The notes: generated by a model from the letters alone, not told the origin. Shown: positions 8,227 through 18,190, counted from the first letter of the stretch. The stretch: 64,000 bases of DNA from Janthinobacterium rivuli (GCF_009208735.1 NZ_WFLJ01000005.1:62001-126000); one strand, 5' to 3'. Translations and numbers: made by a program.

Positions 8227-9279
8227 ATGAATCAGGAAGCCTCAAAACGCATCATCGTCATCGGCGCCGGCATCGTCGGCGCGTCGCTCGCTTACCACCT
8301 GGCCAGCAAAGGTGCACAAGTCACCGTCGTCGAGGCGGGCGGCATCGCTTCCGGCGTGACGGGCACCTCGTTTGCCTGGATCAACGCGTCCTGCGCGGGG
8401 CCCGACCCCATCGCGGCCCTGCGCGGCGGCGCCATCGCCGCCTGGCGCCGGCTGGAAACGCACGTGCCTGGCTTGACGCCGCGTTGGCATGGCGCCTTAT
8501 CGTATGGCACGCAGGATGGGCGCGTGTCGCCCGAGTCCGTAGTGGTAGGCCGACCCCGCATCGCCCAGCTGGAACCGCAGTTGCGGAAGCCGCCTGCACA
8601 GGCCGTGTACGAACCGGAGCAGGGCGCCCTCGACGCCGTCGCCGCGACGCACGCCTTGCTGGCGGCGGCCCGGGCGCTCGGTGCGACGGCCCTCACGCAG
8701 ACGCCCGTGCTGGGCTTTGCCGTCGAGGACGGTCGCGTGACGGGCGTGGAAACGGCCACGGGCCTCATCGAGGCCGATATGATCGTACTGGCGGCAGGCA
8801 CGGGTACCGCTGCGCTGGCGCAGAAACTGGGCGCCAGCTTGCCGATTCACGCCTCGCCCGCCATCTTTCTACGCTATCAGGCGCCGCCCGGTCTCGTGCG
8901 CGGCATTATTTCCAGCCATGTCATGGAAGTGCGGCAGGCCGAAGACGGCACCATGCTGGCTGCGGAAGATTACCTGGACGACGCGCCGGAAAACCAGCCC
9001 GCCGCCATCGCGCAGCGCACGGCTGGCGCGATCCGCAATGAACTGGAAGGCGCCGAGGCCATCGCGCCGGAGTTCGCCTGCATCGGCCTGCGCCCCATGC
9101 CCTCCGATGGCGTGCCCGTCATCGGCTACTTGCCGCAGGTGGAAGGCGTGTACGTGTGCGCCATGCATCCGGGCGTGGTGCTGGCAGGCATCGTGGGCCA
9201 ACTGGCCAGCGGGGAAATCGTCACTGGCGAGCCAGCGTCAGCCCTGGAGGCTTGCCGGCCCGCGCGTTTCCTGGCGTGA
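8227..9279 (+). CDS. FAD-dependent oxidoreductase of the D-amino-acid oxidase/DadA superfamily
   Basis: About 350 residues. The N-terminal dinucleotide fold is IIVIGAGIVGASLAYHLASKGAQVTVVEA (residues about 8-36) and the second nucleotide-binding segment is GLRPMPSDGVPVIGYLP near the C-terminus, both typical of DAO/GlyD-type enzymes. Such enzymes oxidise amino acids or amines, passing electrons to O2 or quinone. I chose the ATG at 8227 over an in-frame TTG at 8218 because it sits directly before the fold. It is probably co-transcribed with the upstream GNAT. Confidence 0.8.
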   Translation: MNQEASKRIIVIGAGIVGASLAYHLASKGAQVTVVEAGGIASGVTGTSFAWINASCAGPDPIAALRGGAIAAWRRLETHVPGLTPRWHGALSYGTQDGRVSPESVVVGRPRIAQLEPQLRKPPAQAVYEPEQGALDAVAATHALLAAARALGATALTQTPVLGFAVEDGRVTGVETATGLIEADMIVLAAGTGTAALAQKLGASLPIHASPAIFLRYQAPPGLVRGIISSHVMEVRQAEDGTMLAAEDYLDDAPENQPAAIAQRTAGAIRNELEGAEAIAPEFACIGLRPMPSDGVPVIGYLPQVEGVYVCAMHPGVVLAGIVGQLASGEIVTGEPASALEACRPARFLA

Positions 9280-9293
9280 CTGTGCGCTGATTC

Positions 9294-9752
9294 CTACGGC
9301 ACAGGCACGACAAAGACGGGCAGGATGAACGGCGCAGGCTCCTGCTCATCGCCTTCCTCCGACGGCTCCTGCATATAGTGCTCGTTGCGCCAGTCCCCGT
9401 TCACCACGCGGTCGGCGATCAACGCCAGATCCTGCGTTTCGCGCAGCGCGCAGCGAAACGGCAGCCGCCCATGCGAGCGCGACACGAGGCTGAAGCGCAG
9501 CTGGCGGCATTGCGCATCGTGCCAGCAATAGAACAGCATGTCCTCGCCTTTGAGTGCGCTGCTGCGGGCCACGATCACCTGGCCGATGAACTCGACGATA
9601 TCGGCCACATGAATCTGCGGCGTCTCCTCGTCCGTGGGCGAAAAGCTCCACATATTGGTTCTGGCTTCTTGATTGATGTCGTCGGGATTGATCTCCACGG
9701 CATCGTCTTTCGCCATGGCGAACCAGTTGCTTACGACGGTTGAATGAATCAT
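9294..9752 (-). CDS. hypothetical protein
   Basis: Up to 152 residues; an internal ATG at 9716 is an equally plausible start. Soluble and acidic, with a central block VADIVEFIGQVIVARSSALKGEDMLFYCWHDAQCRQLRFSL that looks like a compact alpha/beta domain and a Pro/Val-rich tail. No family recognised. It is transcribed leftward after the DUF6434 gene at 9772, 19 bases apart. Confidence 0.5.
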   Translation of the reverse strand: MIHSTVVSNWFAMAKDDAVEINPDDINQEARTNMWSFSPTDEETPQIHVADIVEFIGQVIVARSSALKGEDMLFYCWHDAQCRQLRFSLVSRSHGRLPFRCALRETQDLALIADRVVNGDWRNEHYMQEPSEEGDEQEPAPFILPVFVVPVP

Positions 9753-9771
9753 GTAAAGTTTTCAGTACTTA

Positions 9772-10008
9772 TTAATATTTGTTTATTCGCGCACAAGCGG
9801 CTGGAAGATGCCGACGCGTCCATTCATCCGCGACATCGCCCATGGTTTTGGCGACGCCATCGCCTATCCAGGCCATGAAATCACGGTCAAGCTTGAATTC
9901 GGGACCGCACTGCTCCAACAGGAAGCGCCGGACGTTTTGCGTGTTTTTATAGTGGGCGTCGACGGCAGTATGCCGGGTGATGAGGTCGCCATGCCAATTG
10001 ACATTCAT
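9772..10008 (-). CDS. DUF6434 domain protein
   Basis: 78 residues, nearly all domain. The pattern of W-x-G-x-LITRHT, then YKNTQNVRRFL, then FMAWIGDGVAKTMGDVADEW is what I know as DUF6434, a small domain of unknown role that also occurs attached to SAP domains. It is probably nucleic-acid associated by that linkage, but this is weak inference. Confidence 0.6.
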   Translation of the reverse strand: MNVNWHGDLITRHTAVDAHYKNTQNVRRFLLEQCGPEFKLDRDFMAWIGDGVAKTMGDVADEWTRRHLPAACARINKY

Positions 10009-10109
10009 GCTGTGTCCCTTTGTTTCATCTTTTGGCTATATTCTCATGCCATCGAAATGTCCGCGCCAGCTTTTCCTTCATTGAATGAGCAGAACGAGCG
10101 CAGCACGCG

Positions 10110-10991
10110 TCACCCCCTCGGCCCATCCGCCAGCAACTCCGCCAGCCTGGTCGTCAGCCACAAACTCGTCTCGCTCAGTTTCTTGCCATGAATCGATAAG
10201 CGCCGCACGGGCAAGCGCGACAAAGCCAGCGCAGGGCAGGGCACTTCCTGCAGATATCCCTTGTAGTTGTCGTAATTGGCGATGTTCAGCGGCAGAATCG
10301 CCCAGCCCAGCTCGTCCGCGACCATTTCCGCGATGCTGTAGAAACTGTCGGAGAACCACACGGCTGGGCTGAAGGCGTGTTCGCGGTTCAGGTCGGAATC
10401 CATGATCAGCTGGCGGTAGCGGGTCAGCTCGTTGCGGCTCACTTCCTGACCGTGCGCCATCGGGTGGCCCTTGGCCACGAACACGCCTTGCGCCACGCTG
10501 CCGATGTGCTGCTGCTCCAGCACGGGAGATATCGGGCCGCGGTCGAAGTGGAAGGCCACGTCGGCTTGCTGCTGCTCCACGTACTGCGCCACTTCCGACG
10601 CCGTGGCGTTGAGCATCACCAGTTCCAGCGCCGGGTAGCGCGCCGCCAGTTCCTTCACCAGGGTGCTGATGGCCAGGTAGGGCAGGGCTTCGTCCAGCGC
10701 CAGGGTCAGCTGGGCTTCAGGAGCGGCACTCAAGAGCTGGGCGCGCAGTTGCAAGCGCTCCGCCTGGCGCAGCAGTTCGCACGCTTCCAGGTGCATCACC
10801 TTGCCCGCTTCCGTCAGCACGGCGCTACGCCGCGAACGGTCGAACAGTTCCACGCCGAATTCCGCTTCCAGCAGACCGATCGAGGTGCTGACCACCGATT
10901 GGGCGCGGCCCAGCCGGCGCGCCGCGCCCGAGAAAGAGCCGGCCGCAACGGCCGCCTCGAAGTAGCGCATTTGTTCCAAAGTCCAGTGCAT
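10110..10991 (-). CDS. LysR-family transcriptional regulator
   Basis: 293 residues: winged HTH at residues 5-62 (MRYFEAAVAAGSFSGAARRL...SVVSTSIGLLEAEFGVELFDR), then a LysR substrate-binding domain from about 90. It is divergent from the GNAT at 11089, with a LysR-type box at 11003-11017 between them. By the usual logic it controls the GNAT and perhaps the MFS exporter that follows. The effector is unknown. Confidence 0.88.
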   Translation of the reverse strand: MHWTLEQMRYFEAAVAAGSFSGAARRLGRAQSVVSTSIGLLEAEFGVELFDRSRRSAVLTEAGKVMHLEACELLRQAERLQLRAQLLSAAPEAQLTLALDEALPYLAISTLVKELAARYPALELVMLNATASEVAQYVEQQQADVAFHFDRGPISPVLEQQHIGSVAQGVFVAKGHPMAHGQEVSRNELTRYRQLIMDSDLNREHAFSPAVWFSDSFYSIAEMVADELGWAILPLNIANYDNYKGYLQEVPCPALALSRLPVRRLSIHGKKLSETSLWLTTRLAELLADGPRG

Positions 10992-11002
10992 GGCATCAAC
11001 CT

Positions 11003-11017
11003 ATCTGTTTTACAGAT
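11003..11017. promoter_or_regulatory. LysR-type binding box
   Basis: ATCTGT-TTT-ACAGAT is a perfect 6-base inverted repeat that also satisfies the T-N11-A rule for LysR boxes. It lies 12 bases upstream of the lysR start and 72 bases before the divergent GNAT gene, the usual place for autoregulation with divergent activation. Confidence 0.6.
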
Positions 11018-11088
11018 GGATTTTAACTTGAATGCCATTCCAGGGCGACATAAAATGCTTTTACATGTTCAATAACACGAGATCCGCC

Positions 11089-11673
11089 ATGAAAAACGCC
11101 CAAGCCAATTCCCCCGCCATCAGCTTTGCCTGGTGTCACGACGCCACCGCCGAAGATACCTTGTGCAAGTTATATCTTGACAATGTCAGCGCCGACTATA
11201 TCTCCCATTCGGAGCTGCAGGGCGAGCGCGCCGATGCGCCCGGCAACTGGCGCGCGGACTTGCCTGAGGTGATACGCGGCGAAATCCGCGCCGCCCTGTC
11301 GCACGACTGGGCGCATGGCGATTCGACCCTGCTGGCAGTTGCCACGTCGGATGATGCCATTGTCGGCATGGCGCTCGTTTCCATCGACACCCGCCAGCGC
11401 GCCTCGAAATCGTTCGCCGCGCTGGACGACCTGGTCTTGCTGCCGTCCGTGCGCGGCAGCGGCATCGGCAGCCAGCTGGTGGAGTGGGTGGCAAGCGAAT
11501 TGCGCAACCACGGCATCGCCCGTTTGTTCCTCGAATGCGGCGCGCACAACCTGACGGCGCAGACCTTCTTCCAGGGCCGTGGCTTCAAGCAAGTATCCGT
11601 CGTCATGCTGCGCGAACTCGACGCGCCCGCAGTGTCCGCTGTGGTGGATGACAAGGATGGCGACCGTGGCTGA
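11089..11673 (+). CDS. GNAT-family N-acetyltransferase
   Basis: 194 residues from the ATG at 11089; an in-frame ATG at 11065 is possible. The acetyl-CoA-binding motif is LLPSVRGSGIGSQLVEWV at about residues 121-138, after the LDDLVLL strand; the C-terminal FFQGRGFK closes the fold. Substrate unknown. The divergent LysR gene is the probable regulator, and an MFS exporter begins 120 bases downstream, so acetylation and export of a toxic compound is a plausible but unproven pairing. Confidence 0.8.
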   Translation: MKNAQANSPAISFAWCHDATAEDTLCKLYLDNVSADYISHSELQGERADAPGNWRADLPEVIRGEIRAALSHDWAHGDSTLLAVATSDDAIVGMALVSIDTRQRASKSFAALDDLVLLPSVRGSGIGSQLVEWVASELRNHGIARLFLECGAHNLTAQTFFQGRGFKQVSVVMLRELDAPAVSAVVDDKDGDRG

Positions 11674-11793
11674 CGCCCGCCGCCCCCGACCAGCCCAGGC
11701 CCGTGGCAGCCTGGAACGTAAATATTTGCGCAGCACCAAATTCATTCAAACCGATAGTTGTTAAAAGTTACACTAAAATCACACGAGTTGTTT

Positions 11794-13287
11794 ATGCATC
11801 CAATGAAAAAATGGCTGACGCTGGCCATCGTCTCCAGCGCCCTGTTCCTGATCGTGGTCGACATGACCGTGCTCTACACCGCCTTGCCCGCGCTGACGCG
11901 CGACTTGCAGGCCACTTCCTCGCAAAAACTGTGGATCATCAACGTGTACGCGCTGGTCGTCTCCGGTCTGTTGCCCGGCCTCGGCACCCTCGGTGACCGC
12001 TTGAGCCACAAACCCGTCTTCCTCGCCGGCCTGGCCGTGTTCGGCATCGCCTCGCTGTGCGCCGCGTTTTCGCCCGCGCCGGAATGGCTGATCTTTGCCC
12101 GCGTGCTGCTGGCCATCGGCGCCGCCTTGATGATGCCGGCCACCTTGTCCATCATCCGCCTGACCTTTACGGACAACCGCGAGCGCTCGTTCGCCATCGG
12201 CGTGTGGGCGGCCATCGCCTCCGGTGGCGCCGCGTTCGGCCCCGTGCTCGGTGGTTTCCTAATGGAACATTACTGGTGGGGTTCTGTCTTCCTGATCAAC
12301 GTGCCCATCGTCCTGCTGACCCTGGTGCTGGCCGCCGTTGTCCTGCCGAAACGGGCCGGTAACCGCGACAAGCCGTGGGACCTGAAGGGCTCGCTGCAAA
12401 TCATGATGGGTCTGCTTGGTGGCGTGTATGCGATCAAGGAGCTGGGCAAGTCGCAGCCGTCGTATGAAATTGCCGCACTGGCCTTCGCCGTGGGCGCCTT
12501 CTTCATGTTGAAGTTCGTGCGTCGCCAGAAGCGCCAAGCCCGGCCGCTGATCGACTTCGCCCTGTTCCGCGAACTGCCGTTTTCCAGCGCCGTGGCCGCC
12601 GCCATGGTGGCTTCGGCCGCCCTGATCGGCATGGAACTGGCGCTGAGCCAGCACATGCAGCTGGTGCGGGAACTGTCGCCGCTGGAAGCGGGTCTGCTGC
12701 TGTTGCCGCTGCCGCTGGCGTCCGTGTTTGCGGGCCCGCTGACGGGTTTCATGCTGCCGCGCGCCGACAAGGCCAAGGTACTGTGGGGTTCGTTGCTGGT
12801 GTCCGGCATCGGCATGGCATCGTATCTGCTGCTGCATGACGCCGCCGTCTCGGCCCAAGTGGCCAGCCTGGTGATCCTGGGCCTGGGCCTGGGCGCCGTC
12901 ATGACGGCCGCGTCCAGCGCCGTGATGCTCAACGTGGCGCCGCAGCAAGCGGGCATGGCCGCCTCGATCGAGGAAGTGTCGTACGAGCTGGGTGCCGTGA
13001 TCGGCGTGACGGTGCTGGGCACCATCATGTCGGCCGTCTACAGCGCCACCCTGGTGATCCCGGAAAGCGCGGGCATCTTGCCGAATGCGCACGACACCCT
13101 CGACGCCGCGCTACTGGCCGCAGAACAGTTGCCGGCCGAACTGGGCCTGCAAGTGTCGGAACTGGCCCGCTCGGCCTTCGACAAGGCGTTCATTGTCGTG
13201 CTGGCCACAGCTTCCGGCATTTTGATGGTCTCGGCCATGGCGATTCGCCACCTGCATCTGCGGGCGCGCAGGGCGATCTCGGTTTAA
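11794..13287 (+). CDS. MFS exporter, DHA2 type (SmvA/QacA-like, 14 TM segments)
   Basis: 497 residues from the ATG at 11794 (the ATG at 11803 is also possible). DHA2 features: the first helix LFLIVVDMTVLYTALPALTRDL carries the D-x-T motif, loop 2-3 has LGTLGDRLSHKPVF, and the antiporter motif is GPVLGGFLMEHYWW in helix 5. The MMPATLSIIRLTF stretch is close to SmvA/QacA, which expel quaternary ammonium compounds, biguanides and methyl viologen using the proton gradient. The length fits 14 helices. It converges on the hydrolase at 13292 with 4 bases between stops. Confidence 0.85.
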   Translation: MHPMKKWLTLAIVSSALFLIVVDMTVLYTALPALTRDLQATSSQKLWIINVYALVVSGLLPGLGTLGDRLSHKPVFLAGLAVFGIASLCAAFSPAPEWLIFARVLLAIGAALMMPATLSIIRLTFTDNRERSFAIGVWAAIASGGAAFGPVLGGFLMEHYWWGSVFLINVPIVLLTLVLAAVVLPKRAGNRDKPWDLKGSLQIMMGLLGGVYAIKELGKSQPSYEIAALAFAVGAFFMLKFVRRQKRQARPLIDFALFRELPFSSAVAAAMVASAALIGMELALSQHMQLVRELSPLEAGLLLLPLPLASVFAGPLTGFMLPRADKAKVLWGSLLVSGIGMASYLLLHDAAVSAQVASLVILGLGLGAVMTAASSAVMLNVAPQQAGMAASIEEVSYELGAVIGVTVLGTIMSAVYSATLVIPESAGILPNAHDTLDAALLAAEQLPAELGLQVSELARSAFDKAFIVVLATASGILMVSAMAIRHLHLRARRAISV

Positions 13288-13291
13288 TGGA

Positions 13292-14344
13292 TCAGCGCTT
13301 CAGCAGCGGCGCCACCTTGTCGCGCAAGACCGTCCATTGGGCGTCGTGCACGGCCTGGTTGGGGGCGTGTCCGGCCCGTTTCACCACGGTAAACTCCTTG
13401 GTCGGCGCCGTGATGCTGTCGAAGTAGGTGCGCGCAATGGCGGGCGAGGTCAGCAAGTCCGCTTCGCCCATGATGAAAAACACGGGCAAGTCGAAGCGCG
13501 GGCCCAGCGCAGGCAGGTCGACCTTGGCAAACATGCCGTCGCCGCGCAGGCCGATGAACTGGATGTACGAGTAGTCATCGGCCGCCTCGGCATCGGCCAG
13601 CGCTTGCGGCGTGGCGTAGAACGGCGCCGGCTGCCACCAGTGCCTGGGCGGCGCATCCGTTGCCAATCCCTCATATTTGCGGTCGAAGCGGCGCAGGATG
13701 CCGAAGTTGCGCGGGTCCGTCCATGGAGGCGCGCCGAGCGCCGTCAGCTTGTCCACCGTGGCGGCATCGCCGGCCGCTTGTGCCAGCGCAAGCACTTCCC
13801 GGTACATGCCGGTTTCGTTGGCCCGCGCATTGACCACCTGCGCCGTGCCGATATACGCGTGGAACAGCTCTGGCTGCGCCTTGGCCATGTGCACGCCCAG
13901 GATCGAGCCCCAGGAACTGCCCATCAGAATGACTTTCCGCTGGCCCAGATGCTGGCCGACATAGCGGGCCACGGCGATGCCGTCGTCGCGCATCTGTTCC
14001 ACTGTCAAGGGCACGTCTTCCGTTGGGCGCTGTTTGCCATACGTCATGCCCGCGCCGCGCTGGTCCCACTGCACCAGGGTGTAGTGGCGTTCCCAGCCGG
14101 CATAGATGGCGTCCGCATAGGGACTCAGCGCATTGCCGGGGCCGCCGTGGATGAACAGGATCACGGGATTGCCGCAGGTGGCGCCCGAGATCGTGATCCA
14201 TTGCTCGATGCCATTGATGGGCACGTAGCCCTGTTCGCGGACGGACTGTGCGGGCGAAGCGCAGATGGACGGCGAGGCGGGTGGCGCCGCCTGCGCCACG
14301 CCGAAACAAGATAACAGCAGCAATGCCAGGCCTGTGATGCGCAT
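13292..14344 (-). CDS. secreted alpha/beta hydrolase, proline iminopeptidase-like
   Basis: 350 residues from the ATG at 14344, beginning with a signal peptide (MRITGLALLLLSCFGVAQA). The fold shows the oxyanion HGGPGNA, nucleophile elbow GSSWGS, acidic residue in MGEADLL and histidine in RAGHAPN: a complete Ser-Asp-His triad in the order expected of S33 peptidases. The HGGPG motif is typical of proline iminopeptidases. It begins 29 bases after the next S33-type gene and is probably co-transcribed with it. Confidence 0.82.
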   Translation of the reverse strand: MRITGLALLLLSCFGVAQAAPPASPSICASPAQSVREQGYVPINGIEQWITISGATCGNPVILFIHGGPGNALSPYADAIYAGWERHYTLVQWDQRGAGMTYGKQRPTEDVPLTVEQMRDDGIAVARYVGQHLGQRKVILMGSSWGSILGVHMAKAQPELFHAYIGTAQVVNARANETGMYREVLALAQAAGDAATVDKLTALGAPPWTDPRNFGILRRFDRKYEGLATDAPPRHWWQPAPFYATPQALADAEAADDYSYIQFIGLRGDGMFAKVDLPALGPRFDLPVFFIMGEADLLTSPAIARTYFDSITAPTKEFTVVKRAGHAPNQAVHDAQWTVLRDKVAPLLKR

Positions 14345-14373
14345 ATTGTCCTCTTCTATATAGTAGGGGGGAA

Positions 14374-15813
14374 CTACAGCGTGCAATCCTGCGCCGGTTT
14401 GCCGGCGATAAAGCGGGTGCTGGCCTGTTCAAAACAGGCGGGCGCCGTCCACAGGATGAAATGCGGGGCGTTGTGCACGGTGGACAGCGCCACCTTGCCG
14501 GCCTTGCTCTGCGTCAAAGCCTGCACTTGCGCCTGCGCGCCCGCGTACGGCGTTTTCGGGTCCAAGGTTCCCTGCAGCACCAAAGTGGGCGGCACTTTCG
14601 CCGGCAAAGCGCCGAAATAGGCGTCGCGCGGGTAGGTGGGCAAGCCGCCGCCCAGCAGGATGCGGGGCAGGGGACTGGTAAACAGCAGCTCCGCCTCGTC
14701 GCGGTCGATGTCGGCGGCGCTCCAGTCCGGGCGCAGCGACGCTTGCAGATTGTTTTCCGAATTGCTGATGATGTTGACCAGCGGTATCGACAGCGGCGAC
14801 TGGGGATAGCTGCCCAGGCCGGCCGCCGCCTGCGTCAACGTGGCGCGCACGGACGCCAGTTCCCCATCCTTGCCCTGGTCCAGCTCCTGCAGCAGATAGG
14901 GAATGCGGGCGCGGGCGGCGGGAACGTCGAGCATGCCGCCGAGGAAGTGCTTCAGGTTCTTGCCGGGGATCTTCGCCAGCAGCGCGGGATCGGCTTGCGC
15001 CTTGTCCAGCACGCGGCGGTACAAGGTTGCGGCCGGCTCGCCCAGTGCCGCATGGCAAGCGGCATCCGCATCGCAGCGGGCCAGCACCTGCATGCCGACC
15101 TGGTTGACCACGTGCGAGCGCTGGCTCAAGTCCCAGCGCGCATCCGTTTGCGGCGGCACCAGCGAGTCGAGGATGACGCCCTTGACGGGCAGCGGACCCA
15201 GCTGCAAGGTGCGCAAGACCAGCTGCGTGCCGTACGACACGCCATACACATACACGGGTGGCTTGTTCTTGCCCCGTTCGCCCTCGATCAGCGACTTCAA
15301 GTCGCGCGCGGCCATGGTGATGGAAAACTGCGCCGCGTATTCCGGCAGCAGATTGATGCCGGCAAAGCAGCTGCCCCATTCGGCACCGGCCAGCGCGCGG
15401 CCGCCGGGACTGTGTTCCGACTCTTCCACCTTGCACAGGCGCGACGAGTGGCCCGTGCCGCGGTGGTCGGGAATGAGGAATTCAAAGCCGGGAAAGCTGC
15501 GGCGCAGGGTGGGCAGCAAGCTGTAGAACGAGGCGCCCGATTCTCCGGGGCCGCCCGCCACCAGCCACAAGGTACCCCTGGCGGGCTTGCCGGCAGGCAC
15601 ATCGGCGGCAAACTTGCGCACGAAGACGTGCATGGCGTCGCTGTCGCCCACGGCGCGGCCTTCGGCGTCGTAGCTGCCGGGCACGTTCAAGCCCGAACAC
15701 AGGCTGCCCGGGGCGGCCGTATCGGAGCAGGGCGTGAAAAACAGGGGTTCGGCATGCAGGGAAGTGGCAGCCAGCAAGGCGGCCAGCAGGGACAGGCGGG
15801 GCAGAACGGTCAT
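14374..15813 (-). CDS. secreted alpha/beta hydrolase with TAP-like C-terminal domain
   Basis: 479 residues with an N-terminal signal peptide (residues 1-21). The segments AGGPGESG, PDHRGTGHS and YGVSYGTQLVL (nucleophile Ser) belong to the tripeptidyl-aminopeptidase-like S33 branch. The C-terminal TLVLQGTLDPKTPYAGA and VHNAPHF carry the Asp and His. Several Cys pairs suggest disulfides and a periplasmic or secreted location. With the gene downstream it forms a two-gene peptidase operon. Confidence 0.82.
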   Translation of the reverse strand: MTVLPRLSLLAALLAATSLHAEPLFFTPCSDTAAPGSLCSGLNVPGSYDAEGRAVGDSDAMHVFVRKFAADVPAGKPARGTLWLVAGGPGESGASFYSLLPTLRRSFPGFEFLIPDHRGTGHSSRLCKVEESEHSPGGRALAGAEWGSCFAGINLLPEYAAQFSITMAARDLKSLIEGERGKNKPPVYVYGVSYGTQLVLRTLQLGPLPVKGVILDSLVPPQTDARWDLSQRSHVVNQVGMQVLARCDADAACHAALGEPAATLYRRVLDKAQADPALLAKIPGKNLKHFLGGMLDVPAARARIPYLLQELDQGKDGELASVRATLTQAAAGLGSYPQSPLSIPLVNIISNSENNLQASLRPDWSAADIDRDEAELLFTSPLPRILLGGGLPTYPRDAYFGALPAKVPPTLVLQGTLDPKTPYAGAQAQVQALTQSKAGKVALSTVHNAPHFILWTAPACFEQASTRFIAGKPAQDCTL

Positions 15814-15898
15814 CGGCTACTTTGGCGAAGGTGGAGATCAGCCGCCAAAGTAGCGTTTTTTACAGCAATTGTCCAGATGGAAATATTTCTGAGTGGGA

Positions 15899-18190
15899 CT
15901 ATGCTTGCTTGCTGTTGCGCAGCAAGCGCAGCCCGTTGGCCACCACCAGCAGGCTGGCGCCCACGTCGGCGAACACGGCCATCCACAGGGTCGCCATGCC
16001 GGCCAGGGCCAGGCCGAAGAACACGGCCTTGATGCCGATGGCAAAGCTGATGTTTTGCACGAGGATGCTGCGCGTGCGCTGGCTCAGGCTGATGAATTCG
16101 GGCAATTTGCCCAGCTCATCGTCCATCAGGGCCACGTCCGCCGTTTCGATGGCCGTGTCGCTGCCGGCCGCGCCCATGGCAAAGCCGATGTCCGCCTGCG
16201 CCAGAGCCGGGGCGTCGTTGACGCCGTCACCGAGCATGGCGACCACGCCGAACTGCTGCTGCAAGGCCTTGATTTCATCGAGCTTGTTTTCCGGCAGCAA
16301 TTCCGCCTTGACCAGGCTGACACCGACTTCAGCGCCGATGCGCTGCGCCGTCAGCAAATTGTCTCCCGTCAGCATCACGGTGGTGACGCCCAGCGCGTTC
16401 AATCTGGCGATGGCGGACGCCGCCGTCGGGCGCAGCACGTCGGCCACGGCGATCACGCCCAGCGCGCCGGCGTTGGTCGCCAGCACCATGGCCGTATAGG
16501 CGAGCTGTTCCAGTCCGGTCAGGGTCGCCTGCAGTTCCGGCGTGAGCACATTGAGTTCCGACATCAGGCGCGCATTGCCCAGGTAGTATGTCTGGCCGGC
16601 GATATCGCCTTGCACGCCGCGCCCATGCAGGGCGGCAAACTGGCTGACGGGCAAGTGGCTGCTGGCGGGCGGACCGGCCTTGACGATGGCGGCGGCCAGC
16701 GGGTGGGCGGAATTGGCGTCCAGGCTGGCGGCCAGCTGCAGGATGGCGTCGCGGCTGCTGTCTTCCAGAGCCACCACGTCCGTGACGGCCGGCTTGCCCA
16801 TGGTCAGAGTGCCCGTCTTGTCGACGGCGATGGCCTTGATGCGGTAGCCCGTTTCCAGGAATTGCCCGCCTTTCACCAGAATGCCGCGGCGCGCGGCCGC
16901 CGTCAGGCCGCTGACGACCGTGACGGGCGTGGAAATGACGAGCGCGCACGGGCAGGCGATCACCAGCATCACCAGCGCCTTATACACCCAGGCCATGAAG
17001 GGCTGGCCCAGCAGCAAAGGCGGCAGCACGGCCACCAGAATGGCGAACACGACGACTGCCGGCGTGTAGTAGCGGGCGAAATTGTCGACGAAGCGCTGCG
17101 TGGGCGCCTGTTTTCCTTGCGTTTCCTCGATCACCTTGACGATCTTGGCCAGGGTGCTGTTGCCGCTGTTGGCCGTCACGGTGACGTCGAGCAAGCCCCG
17201 TTCATTGATGGTGCCCGCGTACACGACGTCGCCCACGGCCTTGTCCACCGGCATGCTTTCACCGGTGATCGGCGCCTGGTTGACGGACGATGTGCCGCTG
17301 GACACCACGCCGTCGAGGGCGATACGCTCGCCCGGCTTGACGCGCATGGTCGCGCCGATAGCCACCGTGGCCACGCTTACCGGCTGCCAGGCGCCGCTGG
17401 CGTCGACTACCGTGGCCGTGTCGGGCGCCAGCTGCATCAGGCTGTGCACGGCGTTGCGCGCACGGTTCAAGGACAAGCCTTCGATCAGTTCGGCAATCGC
17501 GAACAGGAAGATGACCATGGCCGCTTCCGGCCACTGGCCGATGGCGATGGCGCCAAACACCGCCAGGCTCATCAGGAAGTTGATGTTCAGGGTGAACGTT
17601 TTCAGGGCGATCCAGCCCTTTTTCAGGGTCGGCCAGCCGCCTGTGGCGATCGACAGCAGGGCCAGGGCGATGACGAGGGGCGAACTGTCGGCATGCGTGG
17701 TCCAGGCCAGCGCTTCGGCGCCTCCAGCGGCCAGGCCGGAGACGACCAGCAAGCCTTTTTGCAGGCTGCTCAGGCTGCCTTCGTTCGGATCGCGCGCGAC
17801 TGCCGCGTTCGCTTCCATGGGGATCGCCTGCATGCCGATGCCGTGCAGCGCCGCTTCCACCGTGGCCAGCGAGGGCAGGGTGTGGTGCACGTCGAGTACG
17901 CGGTTCATCAGGTTGAAATCGAGGCCCACCACACCCGCCATCGTGGCCAGCTTGTTGCGGATCAGCCGTTCTTCCGTGGGGCAATCCATATTGGCGATAC
18001 GGTATTTGGCCGTGTTCGCGCCGGCGATGGCGGCGCTGGGCAGGGCAGACGCGGTGTTGCCGGCGGGGGCGGCGTGGCTGTGCGAACAGCAGCCGCCATG
18101 GCTGGGCTTGGCTTCCTGCGCATGCGTGTGCGCATGGTCATGCTTGTGCTCGTGAGTGTGCTCGTGGCTATCGTGCGGCATCGCATTCAT
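15899..18190 (-). CDS. cadA: Cd2+/Zn2+/Pb2+-exporting P1B-type ATPase
   Basis: 763 residues. The N-terminus is a His-rich metal-binding tail (HEHTHEHKHDHAHTHA plus a GGCCSHSH cluster) and then a heavy-metal-associated domain whose motif is MDCPTEE rather than CxxC, a variant common in proteobacterial Zn/Cd/Pb ATPases. The catalytic core has TGES, the intramembrane CPC (ACPCALVIST), DKTGTLT and GDGVNDAPAL. It pumps divalent soft metals out of the cytoplasm. It is divergent from cadR, with a MerR-type promoter between them. The symbol zntA would also be acceptable. Confidence 0.93.
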   Translation of the reverse strand: MNAMPHDSHEHTHEHKHDHAHTHAQEAKPSHGGCCSHSHAAPAGNTASALPSAAIAGANTAKYRIANMDCPTEERLIRNKLATMAGVVGLDFNLMNRVLDVHHTLPSLATVEAALHGIGMQAIPMEANAAVARDPNEGSLSSLQKGLLVVSGLAAGGAEALAWTTHADSSPLVIALALLSIATGGWPTLKKGWIALKTFTLNINFLMSLAVFGAIAIGQWPEAAMVIFLFAIAELIEGLSLNRARNAVHSLMQLAPDTATVVDASGAWQPVSVATVAIGATMRVKPGERIALDGVVSSGTSSVNQAPITGESMPVDKAVGDVVYAGTINERGLLDVTVTANSGNSTLAKIVKVIEETQGKQAPTQRFVDNFARYYTPAVVVFAILVAVLPPLLLGQPFMAWVYKALVMLVIACPCALVISTPVTVVSGLTAAARRGILVKGGQFLETGYRIKAIAVDKTGTLTMGKPAVTDVVALEDSSRDAILQLAASLDANSAHPLAAAIVKAGPPASSHLPVSQFAALHGRGVQGDIAGQTYYLGNARLMSELNVLTPELQATLTGLEQLAYTAMVLATNAGALGVIAVADVLRPTAASAIARLNALGVTTVMLTGDNLLTAQRIGAEVGVSLVKAELLPENKLDEIKALQQQFGVVAMLGDGVNDAPALAQADIGFAMGAAGSDTAIETADVALMDDELGKLPEFISLSQRTRSILVQNISFAIGIKAVFFGLALAGMATLWMAVFADVGASLLVVANGLRLLRNSKQA